64,000 bases of DNA from Dielma fastidiosa (GCF_000313565.1 NZ_HE578930.1:144176-208175), one strand, 5' to 3'; positions 15,794 through 26,558 are shown, counted from the first letter of the stretch. Notes: a model not told the origin generated them from the letters alone. Numbers and translations: made by a program.

Positions 15794-18700
15794 TTACTCT
15801 CTGACAACAGTTCCGCTCATTTCCAGAACCTCAATGACCTGTTTCAGCCAGTTCTTGTTTTTAGGAAAGCGGATTTTAATCTTATTTTGTGTATAACGCA
15901 GTACAATATCACGGGATAAAGCTGTGATTTGTTCAAATAGCTTCACACCGTCAGCATGCTTCGACCACTGCTCTGTAAAGGTAAGCTCGGCATCCTTGGC
16001 ATTTTCTTTGAAATTTTCTACATTTGCCTCATTAATCAGTATATCAAGACGCTTCTTTTCAAACAGCAGCTGCACAGATTTAGGCAGTGAACCATAGTTA
16101 TCCTCAATCATATCCATCATTGCCAGCAGTTCTTCCTTAGTCTCAACTTTATCGATTTGCTGATAAAGCGTAATCTTTTCATAATCCTGATCGGTAAAGG
16201 TACTTGGGATATAGGCGTCGACATTGACATTGGCACGTTTGATTTCCTTTGGCACGACTTTTTTAATTCCCTTTTGTTCATTAATCGCGTCATGCAGCAT
16301 TTCAATATACATATCAATACCGATCGTATCAATAAAGCCAGCCTGCTGCGGGCCAAGCATATCACCGGCGCCGCGGATCGTTAAGTCACGCATGGCAATC
16401 TTATAACCAGAGCCAAGCTGCGTAAACTCTTTAATTGATTTTAAACGCTTCGTCGCGATTTCCGAAAGCTGCTTCTGCGGTGAATAAAGCAGATATGCGT
16501 ATGCTAAGCGGTCTGAACGGCCGACTCTGCCCTTAATCTGATAGAGCTGACTTAACCCAAACTTATCCGCATCCTCGATAATAATGGTATTGGCATTAGG
16601 GATATCGATACCGGTTTCAATGATTGTGGTGCAGACTAATACCTGATATTCATTGTTGGTAAAACGCATCATGACATCTTCGATTTCTTCTCTGTCCATC
16701 TGGCCATGAGCGATTCCGATTTCCATATCCAATTCATTGCGCAGCTTCGTTGCCGTCGCATAAATATTCTTAACATTGTTATATAAATAGAACACCTGTC
16801 CGTCACGGGCAACCTCGCGCTGAATAATTTCTTTAATTAAATTAAAATTCTTCTCAACAACATAGGTCTGCACCGGCATACGGTTCATCGGCGGCGTATC
16901 TAGCTGAGAGAGTGAGCGCACACCAATTAATGACATCTGCAAAGTACGCGGAATCGGTGTCGCACTAAGTGACAGAACATCGATACCGGTTCTTAATTCC
17001 TTGATTTTCTCTTTGTGCTGAACACCAAAACGCTGCTCCTCATCGATAATCAAAAAGCCAAGATCCTTAAAAACGACATCCTTGGACAATAAACGATGGG
17101 TGCCGATCAATATATCAACATTGCCATCCTTCAGATCCTGAAGAATTTTCTTCTGTTCCTGCGGCGGTACAAAACGATTTAATACTTCGATACGCACCGG
17201 ATAGTTTCTAAAACGTTTCTTGAAGGTCTTAAAATGCTGCTGCGAAAGAATGGTGGTTGGACACAGATAAGCTACCTGCTTATTGTCAACCACAGCCTTG
17301 AAAGCCGCACGGATTGCGACCTCTGTCTTACCAAAGCCAACATCACCGCAAAGCAGTCTGTCCATTGGCTTCGCTGATTCCATATCTTGTTTAATTTCAT
17401 CCACCGCTTTTTTCTGATCCGGTGTTAAATCATAATCAAAATCATCCTCAAACTGAAGCTGGTAAGGTGTATCCTTAGAAAAAGCGAAGCCGATATCTTC
17501 ACTGCGCAATGAATAAAGAGCAACCAACCGCTGCGCAAGCTCGGCGACATTTTGACTGATGCGCTTCTTGGTCTTCTCCCATTCGCTAGAACCTAACTTA
17601 TTCAGTTTCGGTGAAGCACCCTCCTTAGAAACAAATTTTCGAATCAGACGGAATTGCTCCAAAGGAATGAATAAAACATCATTATCTTTATAAATTACCT
17701 GCAGGAAGTCTTTGTGATGACCCTCAATCTCCTTGGTAACAATCCCGTTATACATACCCACACCATGCTGGTTATGTACGACATAATCACCTTTTTCAAG
17801 CTGAAGATAATCATCAAGAACTTCACCTTGTTTAAATTTATTCGTATAACGGCCAAGCTTTTTCTGTTCATGAAAGATTTCTTTAGATGAATAAACAACG
17901 ATCTTTTCTTCGGTTAGTTCAAACCCTTCTGCCAGCTTTTTGACACAGAGTGAAATACCCTCTGGAATTTTATCATTTTCATCAATCATTTGATATCGGA
18001 TCTCATGATCATTAAAATACTTTTTCACAATACCGATTTCTGAATGATCTAAACAGAACAGCACGCTTTTTTTCTTGCTTTCCTTTACAGCCATGTCCAA
18101 GCATTTATCTAAAGAAAGCTCAGGGCGCGGCAGCTGCAGAAAACCGCTGACGATTGGCTGTTCTATGTTCACAAACAAATTAACATGAATACAGTCACGG
18201 CCGGCAGTCAGCTTATCGATTGAATTAAACTGTGTATAGACAGGCAACCCCTGACCTGTGGCATTCAGCTCCTGAATGTAATCAATAGTTTCTTCATTGA
18301 CTTTTTTCTCAACTTCATGAATTTCCTCATCAGTAGAAAGAATGATACATGCGTCTTGGGCATAATCCAGCAATGAACTATGCTGATCCAGCAAAGCATA
18401 ATAACGGTATAGGTGATTTTCTCTTTGATGGTTGCTTAAAGCATCAAAATCATTCTCAATAAAAATATCAAACTGACGCTGTATAGCTGCTTCTGCCTGA
18501 CGCTGTGCTTTCTTTTTCAGCACATTGCCCTTTTCGATGATCGTGCTGATATCTTCATCGGTAAACAGCAAATCCGTAGCCGGTATGATTTTCACATGGT
18601 CACGTTTTTCAATCGTTCGCTGAGTTGCCGGATCAAAACAGCGGATACTCTCGATAACAGTATCAAAGAATTCAATACGGATCGGATAATCCTCATTCAT

Positions 18701-19234
18701 TGAATAAACATCGATAATACCGCCCCTTGATGCAAAGCATAACGGCTGGTCAACTCTTGACACGTGCTCATAACCTGCCATAAACAGCTTCATTTTTAAT
18801 GTATCCATGCTGATTTCATCATCAACCTTCAGTTCCATGCTTACAGCCTTGAATAATTCCGGTGAGGGCATAAAACGCATCAGCGCGCCGGTATGAGCCA
18901 CAACAATTTTAGCCTTGCCTTCAAGCATCGCATTCATGGTTTCCAGCTGTACCGCTTTACTCTCCGGAGAGGCGGCAATGGCCTCAACTCTCAGCGATTC
19001 CTCCACGACAAAAGGCAGCACCTCAACATCAACGAGGGGGGTCAGCCGCTCGATCAGCTTCTGTGCTGTATAAACATTATTCTTCACTATCAGTAATGAC
19101 TGCCGGCTTTGTCTGTATAATGCCGCATAAAGCAGTGCTTCTTCAGTTAATGATAAATTCCCTAATGAGCTTTCTTTGCGCAGCAGACTCTCGACCGCTG
19201 GATTCTTCACCAGTTCATTTAATAAACAATTCAT
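15794..19234 (-). CDS. mfd: transcription-repair coupling factor Mfd
   Basis: 1146 residues, full length. Domains in order: UvrB-homology region (~1-340), RNA-polymerase-interacting domain around 480-540 ([17 protein letters not shown]), SF2 translocase with Walker [12 protein letters not shown] and the DEEQRFG box, the helicase motif [13 protein letters not shown], and the C-terminal TRCF domain. It frees RNA polymerase stalled at DNA damage and recruits UvrA. It starts 2 nt after pth, so the two are co-transcribed. Confidence 0.97.
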   Translation of the reverse strand: MNCLLNELVKNPAVESLLRKESSLGNLSLTEEALLYAALYRQSRQSLLIVKNNVYTAQKLIERLTPLVDVEVLPFVVEESLRVEAIAASPESKAVQLETMNAMLEGKAKIVVAHTGALMRFMPSPELFKAVSMELKVDDEISMDTLKMKLFMAGYEHVSRVDQPLCFASRGGIIDVYSMNEDYPIRIEFFDTVIESIRCFDPATQRTIEKRDHVKIIPATDLLFTDEDISTIIEKGNVLKKKAQRQAEAAIQRQFDIFIENDFDALSNHQRENHLYRYYALLDQHSSLLDYAQDACIILSTDEEIHEVEKKVNEETIDYIQELNATGQGLPVYTQFNSIDKLTAGRDCIHVNLFVNIEQPIVSGFLQLPRPELSLDKCLDMAVKESKKKSVLFCLDHSEIGIVKKYFNDHEIRYQMIDENDKIPEGISLCVKKLAEGFELTEEKIVVYSSKEIFHEQKKLGRYTNKFKQGEVLDDYLQLEKGDYVVHNQHGVGMYNGIVTKEIEGHHKDFLQVIYKDNDVLFIPLEQFRLIRKFVSKEGASPKLNKLGSSEWEKTKKRISQNVAELAQRLVALYSLRSEDIGFAFSKDTPYQLQFEDDFDYDLTPDQKKAVDEIKQDMESAKPMDRLLCGDVGFGKTEVAIRAAFKAVVDNKQVAYLCPTTILSQQHFKTFKKRFRNYPVRIEVLNRFVPPQEQKKILQDLKDGNVDILIGTHRLLSKDVVFKDLGFLIIDEEQRFGVQHKEKIKELRTGIDVLSLSATPIPRTLQMSLIGVRSLSQLDTPPMNRMPVQTYVVEKNFNLIKEIIQREVARDGQVFYLYNNVKNIYATATKLRNELDMEIGIAHGQMDREEIEDVMMRFTNNEYQVLVCTTIIETGIDIPNANTIIIEDADKFGLSQLYQIKGRVGRSDRLAYAYLLYSPQKQLSEIATKRLKSIKEFTQLGSGYKIAMRDLTIRGAGDMLGPQQAGFIDTIGIDMYIEMLHDAINEQKGIKKVVPKEIKRANVNVDAYIPSTFTDQDYEKITLYQQIDKVETKEELLAMMDMIEDNYGSLPKSVQLLFEKKRLDILINEANVENFKENAKDAELTFTEQWSKHADGVKLFEQITALSRDIVLRYTQNKIKIRFPKNKNWLKQVIEVLEMSGTVVRE

Positions 19235-19236
19235 AA

Positions 19237-19803
19237 CTAAGCGTCCTTCTGATTGTATTTATTCATCACATCCGCAAAAGGACGGTCGATGAATTCAATA
19301 GCCGCACTGGCTGCTTTATCTCTGGCCGCTTCAAACAAAGCCCGGTCGGCCTTTGGAAATTTACCAAGTACATAATCAGCCGTCAGCATCAGCGGATCTT
19401 TGCCGATGCCAATGCGTATTCGTTTAAAATCCTGCGTACCTAAATGAGCGATGATGTTCTTCAAGCCATTCTGGCCGCCGCTTGAGCCCTTTTCTCTTAA
19501 ACGAATCTTACCCACCGGCAGATCTAAATCATCGACAAGCACCAAAATATCGCTTACTGGTATATTATAAAAACGCGCGCATTCACCTACCGCTTCTCCG
19601 GAAAGGTTCATATAAGTCTGCGGTTTCATCAGGATCACCGTTTCACCCTTGACCTTGACATTACCGATCAGCGCTTTAAATTTTTTTGTATTTACATCTG
19701 TGTTCAACCTTGAAGCAACCTCATCAAGTGTCATGAAACCCGTGTTATGACGCGTTTTTTCATAATCTCTGCCTGGATTGCCAAGTCCTACGATCAATTT
19801 CAT
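19237..19803 (-). CDS. pth: peptidyl-tRNA hydrolase
   Basis: 188 residues, typical length. Seen: the family start LIVGLGNPGRDYEKTRHNTGF with catalytic His19 and Asn20 (given in parts: GLGNPG, TRHNTGF), KPQTYMNLSGEAV, LVDDLDLPVGK and GSSGGQNGLKNI. The enzyme recycles peptidyl-tRNA released from stalled ribosomes. First gene of the pth-mfd-spoVT-rqcP group; GCGAGGTG lies before the ATG. Confidence 0.97.
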   Translation of the reverse strand: MKLIVGLGNPGRDYEKTRHNTGFMTLDEVASRLNTDVNTKKFKALIGNVKVKGETVILMKPQTYMNLSGEAVGECARFYNIPVSDILVLVDDLDLPVGKIRLREKGSSGGQNGLKNIIAHLGTQDFKRIRIGIGKDPLMLTADYVLGKFPKADRALFEAARDKAASAAIEFIDRPFADVMNKYNQKDA

Positions 19804-19825
19804 CTAATCACCTCGCGTATCAATC

Positions 19826-19854
19826 ATTATAGCGTACTAAAATTTAAAATTAAA
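19826..19854 (-). promoter_or_regulatory. likely promoter of the pth-mfd operon
   Basis: A perfect -10 (TATAAT, 19826-19831) on the minus strand with a weak -35 (TTTAAT) at 17-bp spacing. It sits just inside the 3' end of the upstream permease gene. Confidence 0.45.
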
Positions 19855-20686
19855 GCATTATTTGCAGAAGCAGACCCGCTGCTGATGAGAATAAAAACAT
19901 ATACAACAAAAGCAGACTATTCTCGCGTTTATTCTTGTTTTGCTTCCATAAAACAGCCATGCCGATGCCCGCTCCCGTACATAAGCCAGCCACCATTGAA
20001 CCAAAAGACAAGCCGCCCAGCACATAAAGCTGTACCAGCAGAATAGAAGCCGCGCAATTAGGAATAAAGCCAATCAGTGCCGCCGCAAACGGCTGAAGCA
20101 TTGGATGTACATTCAGCAATGAGGACAGGGCATCTTCACCGATACCAAACAGGACAAAGCCGATTACCAAATTAATACCTAAAATAAACATTGTAGTTTT
20201 CAAAGTACGGTTCAGCGCGTTCATAAAACTATTTGAACCGCAGCTGCAGCCCGGATCAGAGAGTTCGATCTCAAAATCATCCTCTTCATTCAGTGTTTTT
20301 TTATAAAGTACAAAATCAAGAAGATAACCCGACAGAATGGCGATTACCAGCTTTAATATTAACAGCAGTCCCAGACTTTTATATTCTGAAGGATAAGCCA
20401 GCAGCATCGGCAGCGCTTCGTCACTGGTAGCCATAAAGCAGGCAACCAAGGTACCGGCACTGATCCCCTGCTGCGCAAAGAGTGAGGCGGCAATAACTGA
20501 GAAACCACACTGCGGCACTAAACCAAGCAAGGCTCCGAATAAGGGACCCAGATTTTTAATAAATAGATAATTTAAACGGTAAGCTGAACTGCGTTTATCG
20601 ATAAAATCAATCAGTAAATAAGATAAATATAAGAGCGGAAGCAGTTTAACTGTATCCACTAATGCGTCAATTATTACATCAATCAT
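19850..20686 (-). CDS. ArsP_2-like putative heavy-metal exporter
   Basis: 278 residues from ATG 20686 (AAGGAGGG 5 nt upstream; an earlier start codon overlaps that box). Seen: about eight to ten hydrophobic helices in two similar halves, the paired loop motifs GLVPQCGFSV and GFIPNCAASI, and a central loop with the Cys pair CSCGSNSF. This layout is that of the ArsP_2 family (10-TM putative metal or arsenic exporters). The substrate is not proven; the soft-metal-type Cys pair fits thiophilic metals or organoarsenicals. No ars regulator is next to it. Confidence 0.7.
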   Translation of the reverse strand: MIDVIIDALVDTVKLLPLLYLSYLLIDFIDKRSSAYRLNYLFIKNLGPLFGALLGLVPQCGFSVIAASLFAQQGISAGTLVACFMATSDEALPMLLAYPSEYKSLGLLLILKLVIAILSGYLLDFVLYKKTLNEEDDFEIELSDPGCSCGSNSFMNALNRTLKTTMFILGINLVIGFVLFGIGEDALSSLLNVHPMLQPFAAALIGFIPNCAASILLVQLYVLGGLSFGSMVAGLCTGAGIGMAVLWKQNKNKRENSLLLLYMFLFSSAAGLLLQIML

Positions 20687-20713
20687 GCAATCCCTCCTTA
20701 AAGGCACGTTAGA

Positions 20714-21745
20714 TTATAGCACAGATCGGATGGTAAAGAACACTGAAACGAATAGAACAAATAAGATAATATAGAGATTTATCGCTTTATTCATATTCAG
20801 ATAGGCGATAAATTCACGCAGAAAGGCCATCGGCAGATAATAAGAAACCGTTGGTGCGCCAATTCCTTCAGCTCTTTTCAAGCCGGCTTTACGAGCATAG
20901 ATGCCTGCACGAAACAGATGATAATTATGCGTCGCTATCACACAGCGATATTTTGGCTTAACCGCATCCATCATTTCCTTAGAGTAAATAAGATTCTCAT
21001 AGGTTGTCCGTGAATGATCCTCCACTAAAATTTTCTCATCCGGTATCCCTCTTGCCAGCAGCTCCATTTTCATTACCACCGCTTCCGCAAGCTTTTCATC
21101 AGCACCCTGACCGCCCGATACGATAAAAATTGGTGTGCTGTCATTATAATGCTGCTGCTTTTTATAAAAATTATACCCGGCATCAATACGCTGCATCAAT
21201 AAAGGTGAAGGTTTATCATAAAGCAAACCACAGCCAAGAATGATAATAAAATCCTGATCCAGCTTAGGCTTATTCAAATTAAAAAGCATTGAACTGACCA
21301 GAAAGCTGACAAATAAAAACGTAAAATAACCCACTAAACCAACGATTCCGTAATAGATCGGCATCGGCAGATAGAGGGCATGATTAGAGGCATAAATAGG
21401 CAGATAAAAAATAAAAAGGAAGATTGTGAACATGCCTAAGCCTACGGCAAAAGACAGCAGATTGCACAACCGTTTTCCTTCAAATTTGATTAATAAAAAG
21501 CCGTTAAAAATCATCGCCGCACCCACTGAAAAAAACAGCAGCGGCAGTACCGTCATGATTGCCCATAACAGGAAAAAGCCCATAGCTGAAATAATCAAAT
21601 GCGGACTATTTTGCATAGACTGCAGCAGATAAATCATAAAACAGAGCATACTGCCGCATAACAGCTTGCCATTTAAAACTGTTCGTTTATCGATGAAATA
21701 CGAGATAAAAAAGGCTGCAAGCAGAATTTCAGCGAGTAATCTCAT
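20714..21745 (-). CDS. YdcF/ElyC family membrane protein (DUF218)
   Basis: 343 residues. Seen: five or six N-terminal helices (1-160), then the DUF218 domain with IILGCGLL, IFIVSGGQGADEKL, VEDHSRTTYENL and VIATHNYHLFRAGIYARKAG, then a final hydrophobic helix. Known: ElyC/SanA/YdcF proteins act in envelope biogenesis, in E. coli tied to undecaprenyl-phosphate carriers; the chemistry is not settled. It lies 27 nt upstream of the ArsP_2-like gene. Confidence 0.87.
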   Translation of the reverse strand: MRLLAEILLAAFFISYFIDKRTVLNGKLLCGSMLCFMIYLLQSMQNSPHLIISAMGFFLLWAIMTVLPLLFFSVGAAMIFNGFLLIKFEGKRLCNLLSFAVGLGMFTIFLFIFYLPIYASNHALYLPMPIYYGIVGLVGYFTFLFVSFLVSSMLFNLNKPKLDQDFIIILGCGLLYDKPSPLLMQRIDAGYNFYKKQQHYNDSTPIFIVSGGQGADEKLAEAVVMKMELLARGIPDEKILVEDHSRTTYENLIYSKEMMDAVKPKYRCVIATHNYHLFRAGIYARKAGLKRAEGIGAPTVSYYLPMAFLREFIAYLNMNKAINLYIILFVLFVSVFFTIRSVL

Positions 21746-21755
21746 AAATGTCTCC

Positions 21756-22565
21756 TTATTTCTTTAAAACAAAATAGCGTATAAACTCAAAAGTCTGAAG
21801 ACCCCCGCAAATAAAGATATCAACCGTCATATTCGCATAAAGCTTATTAATGATCAGCTTCTCTACCTCCATCGCGGCTAGCTCTGCCTCACTGTTTGTG
21901 AAAACCGAGGGTACCTCTTTGCGGATGATTATTTTCGCATTATTAAACAGCATCGAAAAGATTTCCAGCTTTGTCATCTTACTCATAATCGTTTTTAAAT
22001 AAGCATTTACTGAATCCGTATCAAAGATGATATCAACATCATAATCCTCATCGAGATAGCCAAAGAAGGTCTTGCGGTATTCCTCAACCCAACGTTCCTC
22101 TTCATATTCAAAACGCGGTTTAAATTTCTTGGCCTTCAATAAATCATTTAAAGTTTGTCCATAAAACCAAATCTCAAAATTATCTTTGGTCGCAAACCCA
22201 TACTGACTCACATAATCTTTATATTTATCCCCATCATTCAGCGGGAAAATCCTTACTTTATCAGTTTTAAAATGCTGCTGCTGAATATATTCATACCCCT
22301 TTAATATTTTGCTTTCAGCCTGCAGACCGCGTGTATGAATGACCAGATAAAGCAAGACGCTGATGACCGCTATCGGCAGAAAGACAAACATTTCGAATTT
22401 AAGATTCATCGTAACGATCAGCGCCAGATAGGCAATAGTCGGCAGAAAGCATGATATAAAGATCTGAATACCGTTCTCACGCAGGCCTTCCAGATAGAGT
22501 ACATCAATAAAATTCAGTCCAATCGGCACTTTGACTGATTTATCATAGGAATCATATTTTATCAT
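21756..22565 (-). CDS. hypothetical membrane protein
   Basis: 269 residues with two adjacent membrane helices around 33-75 and an otherwise soluble body containing acidic segments and an aromatic-rich run (FEYEEERWVEEYRKTFFGY). No family recognised. It is the gene directly upstream of the YdcF-like gene (10 nt) and downstream of the MarR gene (31 nt), so probably in one operon with a MarR/XRE pair. Function unknown. Confidence 0.75.
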   Translation of the reverse strand: MIKYDSYDKSVKVPIGLNFIDVLYLEGLRENGIQIFISCFLPTIAYLALIVTMNLKFEMFVFLPIAVISVLLYLVIHTRGLQAESKILKGYEYIQQQHFKTDKVRIFPLNDGDKYKDYVSQYGFATKDNFEIWFYGQTLNDLLKAKKFKPRFEYEEERWVEEYRKTFFGYLDEDYDVDIIFDTDSVNAYLKTIMSKMTKLEIFSMLFNNAKIIIRKEVPSVFTNSEAELAAMEVEKLIINKLYANMTVDIFICGGLQTFEFIRYFVLKK

Positions 22566-22596
22566 CTTATTCCCCCTGCTATTCTAATAGAACAGT

Positions 22597-23022
22597 TTAC
22601 TCACTTAGCGCATTCTTAATCATACTTTCCAATACACTTTGAAAAGCCTTGATCTCTTCCTTACTCAATCCCTGATACAATGAAGCCTGAAACTGCTGTC
22701 TCGCCTTTTTTAGTTTGGCAAGCACGGGTGCCGAGCTCTCACTCAGCGTTAACCGCAAAATTCTTCTGTCCTTGGGATCTTCCTTGATAGTCAGAAAACC
22801 GCGGCTGCATAGAGAATCTACTGAATGGCAGACTAATGATTTTGAAATACCGCGGTATTTGCATATATCCTTAGCCGTATTAAATGAAGGATTATTGGAA
22901 AGGTATAATAATACATCAATTTCATTTGGCGCTAATGAATATTCAGCAACGCTTTTCATGCATGCCTGCCGGTCTTTTTTAATAATTTTGGCAAAGGTTA
23001 CACATGGATTCAATTCAGCCAT
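22597..23022 (-). CDS. MarR family transcriptional regulator
   Basis: 141 residues from ATG 23022 (GAGGTG, 7-nt spacing); a longer frame to 23076 would overlap the upstream gene. Seen: the MarR winged-helix core, LLYLSNNPSFNTAKDICKY, GISKSLVCHSVDSL and the wing KEDPKDRRILRLTLS. A small-molecule-responsive repressor, probably of the membrane genes downstream. Ligand unknown. Confidence 0.9.
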   Translation of the reverse strand: MAELNPCVTFAKIIKKDRQACMKSVAEYSLAPNEIDVLLYLSNNPSFNTAKDICKYRGISKSLVCHSVDSLCSRGFLTIKEDPKDRRILRLTLSESSAPVLAKLKKARQQFQASLYQGLSKEEIKAFQSVLESMIKNALSE

Positions 23023-23032
23023 CACGATCACC

Positions 23033-23368
23033 TCACTTGTAGAAGCCTTTACGTTCTTTATCAAGTATAAATTCAATCACAAAACGAATATCTCTTTGCG
23101 CGCGGCGGCTTAAACCGCTAGGCAGATAAATTACATCATTCTCAGATGTACAGCTTTTTAAGTCAGAAACACCTAACAGATAGTCCATAGTTACATTAAA
23201 TACTTCCATAATTTTTATTTTAGTCTGGTCACTGGGATGAATCAAACCCCGTTCATAAGAGGATATCGTATTTACTGAAACATTAAGCAGCGGCGCTAAT
23301 TCCTTTTGGGAATAGTTTGCTTCTTCCCTTAATTCCTTTAATCGAATACCAAAACTGCTACGTTCCAT
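23033..23368 (-). CDS. XRE-family helix-turn-helix regulator
   Basis: 111 residues. Seen: an N-terminal HTH_3 domain (GIRLKELREEANYSQKELA, VSVNTISSYERGLIHPS, DYLLGVSDL) and a short C-terminal helix region. It lies just upstream of the MarR gene, so two different DNA-binding proteins are made from one transcript. Targets unknown. Confidence 0.9.
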   Translation of the reverse strand: MERSSFGIRLKELREEANYSQKELAPLLNVSVNTISSYERGLIHPSDQTKIKIMEVFNVTMDYLLGVSDLKSCTSENDVIYLPSGLSRRAQRDIRFVIEFILDKERKGFYK

Positions 23369-23472
23369 TGTTTCACCTCAGCGATTAATCTGTCAGCACT
23401 ATTTTAACACAGTTATGATACTTTGATAAGTGGGTGCTGAATGCTGAAAACTGATAACTTCGCATGATGAAG

Positions 23473-23497
23473 AAAAAAAGATTCACAATTGAATCTT
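23473..23497 (-). terminator. terminator of the mannose-family PTS operon
   Basis: On the minus strand an 8-bp stem (AAGATTCA / TGAATCTT) with a 4-nt loop and T7, 16 nt past the YdjC-like stop. Confidence 0.9.
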
Positions 23498-23512
23498 TCT
23501 TTAATTTAACAA

Positions 23513-24385
23513 TCATTCTCCCATATACAAGCGGCTGTGAATACTGTGCAGATAGTTCTGATAATCCTGACTGCCATACAGGGCATCTTTAATATTCACT
23601 AATTCAACTTTATTCTCGATGATCCATTGTTTCAGCTTTGGATCACACATTGCCTTTATGTCAATCACCCGAGCTAAATTAAAATGTTTCGATGAATCAA
23701 AGTATATATAATCATCAAGATAACCTGGATGCCAAGCTGTTATGACGATATCCTCTTTTAACAGCTGATCCTCATCATTCAGATAATAAGCGACAGGATC
23801 ATACTTTTCTCTTTCTTCAGCATAATCAGAATAGAGAATCTTATAACATGAATCATGCTGGCACGGCATAAATATATTCAAATGCTTCCATCGATCCGCC
23901 GGTACCGCTTCTTTTCTGGTTTTGCGGTCAACTTTGCGCATGAAATCATAAGCAATGCCATATTCATCGCATACTTGCGCCCGTGCTTTTTCAAATAATA
24001 AATCATGATTTATGGTCGTACAGATTGGGGCATGACCTAACAGACGGATACAGCGTTCAATCTGCGCCCGGCATTCAATCAATGCTTCCTCATAAACAAC
24101 ATCATTTTTAAGCGCCTGGTCAACTCTGAATTTAAACTGTCCCGCTTCATTCAGCAAGGATGGAATCAGCTTTGGATCAGCAACTGGCCGTCCCCAGAAA
24201 TGACCGCCATGCCAGCCTACTGAAACCCATGGATAGGCTTTGATTTGTTCAATGGCATCCTCCGTTCCAGGACAGTCAAGCATTAGATCCACATAGGTTA
24301 CAACACCTTCTCTAACCGCCTTAATCATGCCGTCATTATATGCTTTTGTATAACCAAAATCATCAGCTCTCATAACTAGTTTCAT
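23513..24385 (-). CDS. YdjC/ChbG family carbohydrate deacetylase
   Basis: 290 residues. Seen: the metal-binding start LVMRADDFGYTKAYN (Asp8, Asp9), VGWHGGHFWGRPV with the second metal His pair, TTINHDLLF and TAWHPGYLDD. Known: ChbG of E. coli removes one acetyl group from phosphorylated chitooligosaccharides after PTS uptake. Here it is the last gene after a mannose-family PTS, so the transported sugar is probably N-acetylated. Separated from the PTS IIB by a terminator-like hairpin. Confidence 0.9.
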   Translation of the reverse strand: MKLVMRADDFGYTKAYNDGMIKAVREGVVTYVDLMLDCPGTEDAIEQIKAYPWVSVGWHGGHFWGRPVADPKLIPSLLNEAGQFKFRVDQALKNDVVYEEALIECRAQIERCIRLLGHAPICTTINHDLLFEKARAQVCDEYGIAYDFMRKVDRKTRKEAVPADRWKHLNIFMPCQHDSCYKILYSDYAEEREKYDPVAYYLNDEDQLLKEDIVITAWHPGYLDDYIYFDSSKHFNLARVIDIKAMCDPKLKQWIIENKVELVNIKDALYGSQDYQNYLHSIHSRLYMGE

Positions 24386-24401
24386 TTAATTATCTCCTTT
24401 T

Positions 24402-24437
24402 TATTAAAAATGAGAGATAGCCAAAACGGTTATCTCC
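24402..24437 (-). terminator. terminator-like hairpin between PTS IIB and deacetylase genes
   Basis: A 9-bp stem with one mismatch (GAGATAACC / GGCTATCTC), loop GTTTT, then TCATTTTT on the minus strand. Probably a partial terminator that lowers deacetylase expression. Confidence 0.6.
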
Positions 24438-24445
24438 CATGATCC

Positions 24446-24937
24446 TTATTTCAAAGCTGCATTCAGCATAGGCATAAAATCAGTAGCGGCTTCTGAAGGT
24501 ACAAGCTGATATTCCAGCTTAACACCTAGTTCATCCAGCTTATGAAATGCCTCTGCGTCTTCAGGTAAAACAGCTACTGATTTACATACAGCTATTTTAT
24601 CTGAGGCTTTACTCATATTGCCTACTGTAATATTTTCGACGTCGAAACCTTTTTCATGCAGTTCCCAAAGCACTCTTGGGTTCTTGCAGACAATTGTGAT
24701 CCGATCAGTGTCATATTTATTATTTTTCAGATTAGTGGCAGCTTTATCAACAGTTAATACTGAAAGACGGATACCATTTGGGCAGGAAATCTTTAACACT
24801 GCCTTTAATACATCATCGGATGCCGATTTATCATCAATAACAATGATGCGGGTGCATCGCCATGCGCCAGCCCACATTGTGGCAACCTGGCCATGAATTA
24901 AACGTTCGTCAATACGTACAGCAACTATAGTTTGCAT
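24446..24937 (-). CDS. PTS mannose/fructose/sorbose-family EIIB
   Basis: 163 residues, family length. Seen: VRIDERLIHGQVATMWAG with the phosphorylatable His15, and IIVIDDKSASDD. Takes phosphate from EIIA (28546-28959) and hands it to the sugar entering through IIC and IID. Starts 9 nt after IID. Confidence 0.95.
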   Translation of the reverse strand: MQTIVAVRIDERLIHGQVATMWAGAWRCTRIIVIDDKSASDDVLKAVLKISCPNGIRLSVLTVDKAATNLKNNKYDTDRITIVCKNPRVLWELHEKGFDVENITVGNMSKASDKIAVCKSVAVLPEDAEAFHKLDELGVKLEYQLVPSEAATDFMPMLNAALK

Positions 24938-24946
24938 AATGTCCTC

Positions 24947-25741
24947 CTAAATGATATGGAAGAAGGTAAGTAAAACGGCAACGATAATTATCGTCCATAC
25001 CATTTTTACAGTCGTCATTTTCTTCATACCTAATCCTAAGTATACCAGAACCGTAGCGCATATTGGCAATAAGAATGGGAAAATTGAATCGAGGATTGCC
25101 TGAATCGACTGAGCAGCGTCACCATTGACATATTCAAAGATAACCTGCAGCTTAACGGTAGAAGGAATCATACAGCCTACCACAGTTAAACCTAATACGG
25201 TTGCCGCATTTGTCAGCGCTTTAATTTGATCCTGTTTGGTTGTAATGAAGGCTGTTCCTTCACGATAGCCAAGCCAGAAGAAATAATACTTTATGCAGTA
25301 AAAAGCAACAATGTTCACTAAGAATGCCAATACTAAGCCAAAAGCTGAACCATCTAATGCCATATAACCAACTAATGAACTTAAAATTACCTTCGTACTG
25401 ATTTTGAATAATGAATCACCTAAGCCGGCAAAGGGTCCCATAAGACCTGTACGGATACCGATTGCAATATCCGTAGCGGCATCGGATTCCGTTTCTTCAA
25501 TAGCTAAGCAAGCACCCATGATGATTTGTGACATAGTATTTTCTGTGTTATAAAATGCCAAATATTTTTGAAGCTTATCTGCTATCACATCATCATTGCC
25601 CTCATAAATCTTTTCGATAGCTGGTCCGATTGCCTGTGTAAAACCGGTTGCCTGCATCGCTTCATAAGAGAAGGACTGCCACTGATACATCCAGCTGCGC
25701 AGCTGTACCTTTTGAACATCCTTTTTAGTAAGCTTACTCAT
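24947..25741 (-). CDS. PTS mannose/fructose/sorbose-family EIID
   Basis: 264 residues from ATG 25741; an ATG one codon earlier and a GTG two before overlap the GGAGGTG box closely. Seen: SWMYQWQSFSYEAMQATGF, NTENTMSQIIMGACLA and IRTGLMGPFAGLGDSLF, the IID hallmarks, and C-terminal helices. With IIC it forms the membrane channel. Overlaps the IIC stop by 8 nt. Confidence 0.93.
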   Translation of the reverse strand: MSKLTKKDVQKVQLRSWMYQWQSFSYEAMQATGFTQAIGPAIEKIYEGNDDVIADKLQKYLAFYNTENTMSQIIMGACLAIEETESDAATDIAIGIRTGLMGPFAGLGDSLFKISTKVILSSLVGYMALDGSAFGLVLAFLVNIVAFYCIKYYFFWLGYREGTAFITTKQDQIKALTNAATVLGLTVVGCMIPSTVKLQVIFEYVNGDAAQSIQAILDSIFPFLLPICATVLVYLGLGMKKMTTVKMVWTIIIVAVLLTFFHII

Positions 25742-26504
25742 CATCGTCACCTCCTAATGCTTTTTCTAAAACCGCAAATTTATTCTGCTGGTTAAATGCT
25801 AATAACGCTAATGCTAAACCAACTAATGCTGTACCCAGGGCATTAACACCCAAGTAAGCGAAACAGAAGAAGCCAATCAGTAAGTATTGGAAATTGCCCT
25901 TTACCTGTAACTGACGAAGCAGGATGGCAAAACCTAAACATGGCAGAATATTACCGGCATTTTTAAAGCCCTGAAGCAGCCATACCGGAATGGCTTCAGT
26001 AATACCAGCAACTAAGGCACTGCCGGCTACCAAAACGATAATTGTTGGAATTGTAACTTTTAATAAAGTCAGCGGTGCTAAGCCAATATGAATCCAGTTG
26101 TATCCTTTTTTAAAGTCATGAGCTTCAAAACAAGCTTGTGCTCTATGTAGGAAGAATGATCCTGCTGTTTTACCAAAAACATCAAGTGTTGTGGAAAGTG
26201 TAGCTACTACAATACCGACTGCCATACCTGTTTCTACACCAGATATTGCGCCAAAGGCTGTACCGATAACGGTTCCCATATTGTAATCAGGTACCGTTGA
26301 TCCGCCTAATGGATTTAAACCGATATTCATCAGCTCATAAGTACCGCCGATAAATAAGCCAACCTCCATGTTTCCCATGATCGTGCCGACAACAACGCCA
26401 TGTAATACACATCCACCGGCTGTAAAGCCTCCAAATAATTTAGAGTATACGTCATAGCCTGTGAACCATAACAGAATAAGAATGATCTGCATAGCTGTAA
26501 ACAT
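25734..26504 (-). CDS. PTS mannose/fructose/sorbose-family EIIC
   Basis: 256 residues with six to eight helices. Seen: VVGTIMGNMEVGLFIGGTYELMN (in parts: GTIMGNMEVGL, GGTYELMNIGLNPLGG) and TVPDYNMGTVIGTAFG, the conserved family loops. First gene of the IIC-IID-IIB-deacetylase block; AAAGGGGG lies before the ATG. Confidence 0.94.
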   Translation of the reverse strand: MFTAMQIILILLWFTGYDVYSKLFGGFTAGGCVLHGVVVGTIMGNMEVGLFIGGTYELMNIGLNPLGGSTVPDYNMGTVIGTAFGAISGVETGMAVGIVVATLSTTLDVFGKTAGSFFLHRAQACFEAHDFKKGYNWIHIGLAPLTLLKVTIPTIIVLVAGSALVAGITEAIPVWLLQGFKNAGNILPCLGFAILLRQLQVKGNFQYLLIGFFCFAYLGVNALGTALVGLALALLAFNQQNKFAVLEKALGGDDDE

Positions 26505-26558
26505 AAGTAATTTACCCCCTTTATAGCTATTGATATATGATATTCATTGGTTTAAAAA

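Noticed and set aside
15858..15872. TTTTTAGGAAA inside mfd, similar to half of the 18-bp operator
   Set aside because: Only one half-site, within a coding region and not near a promoter.
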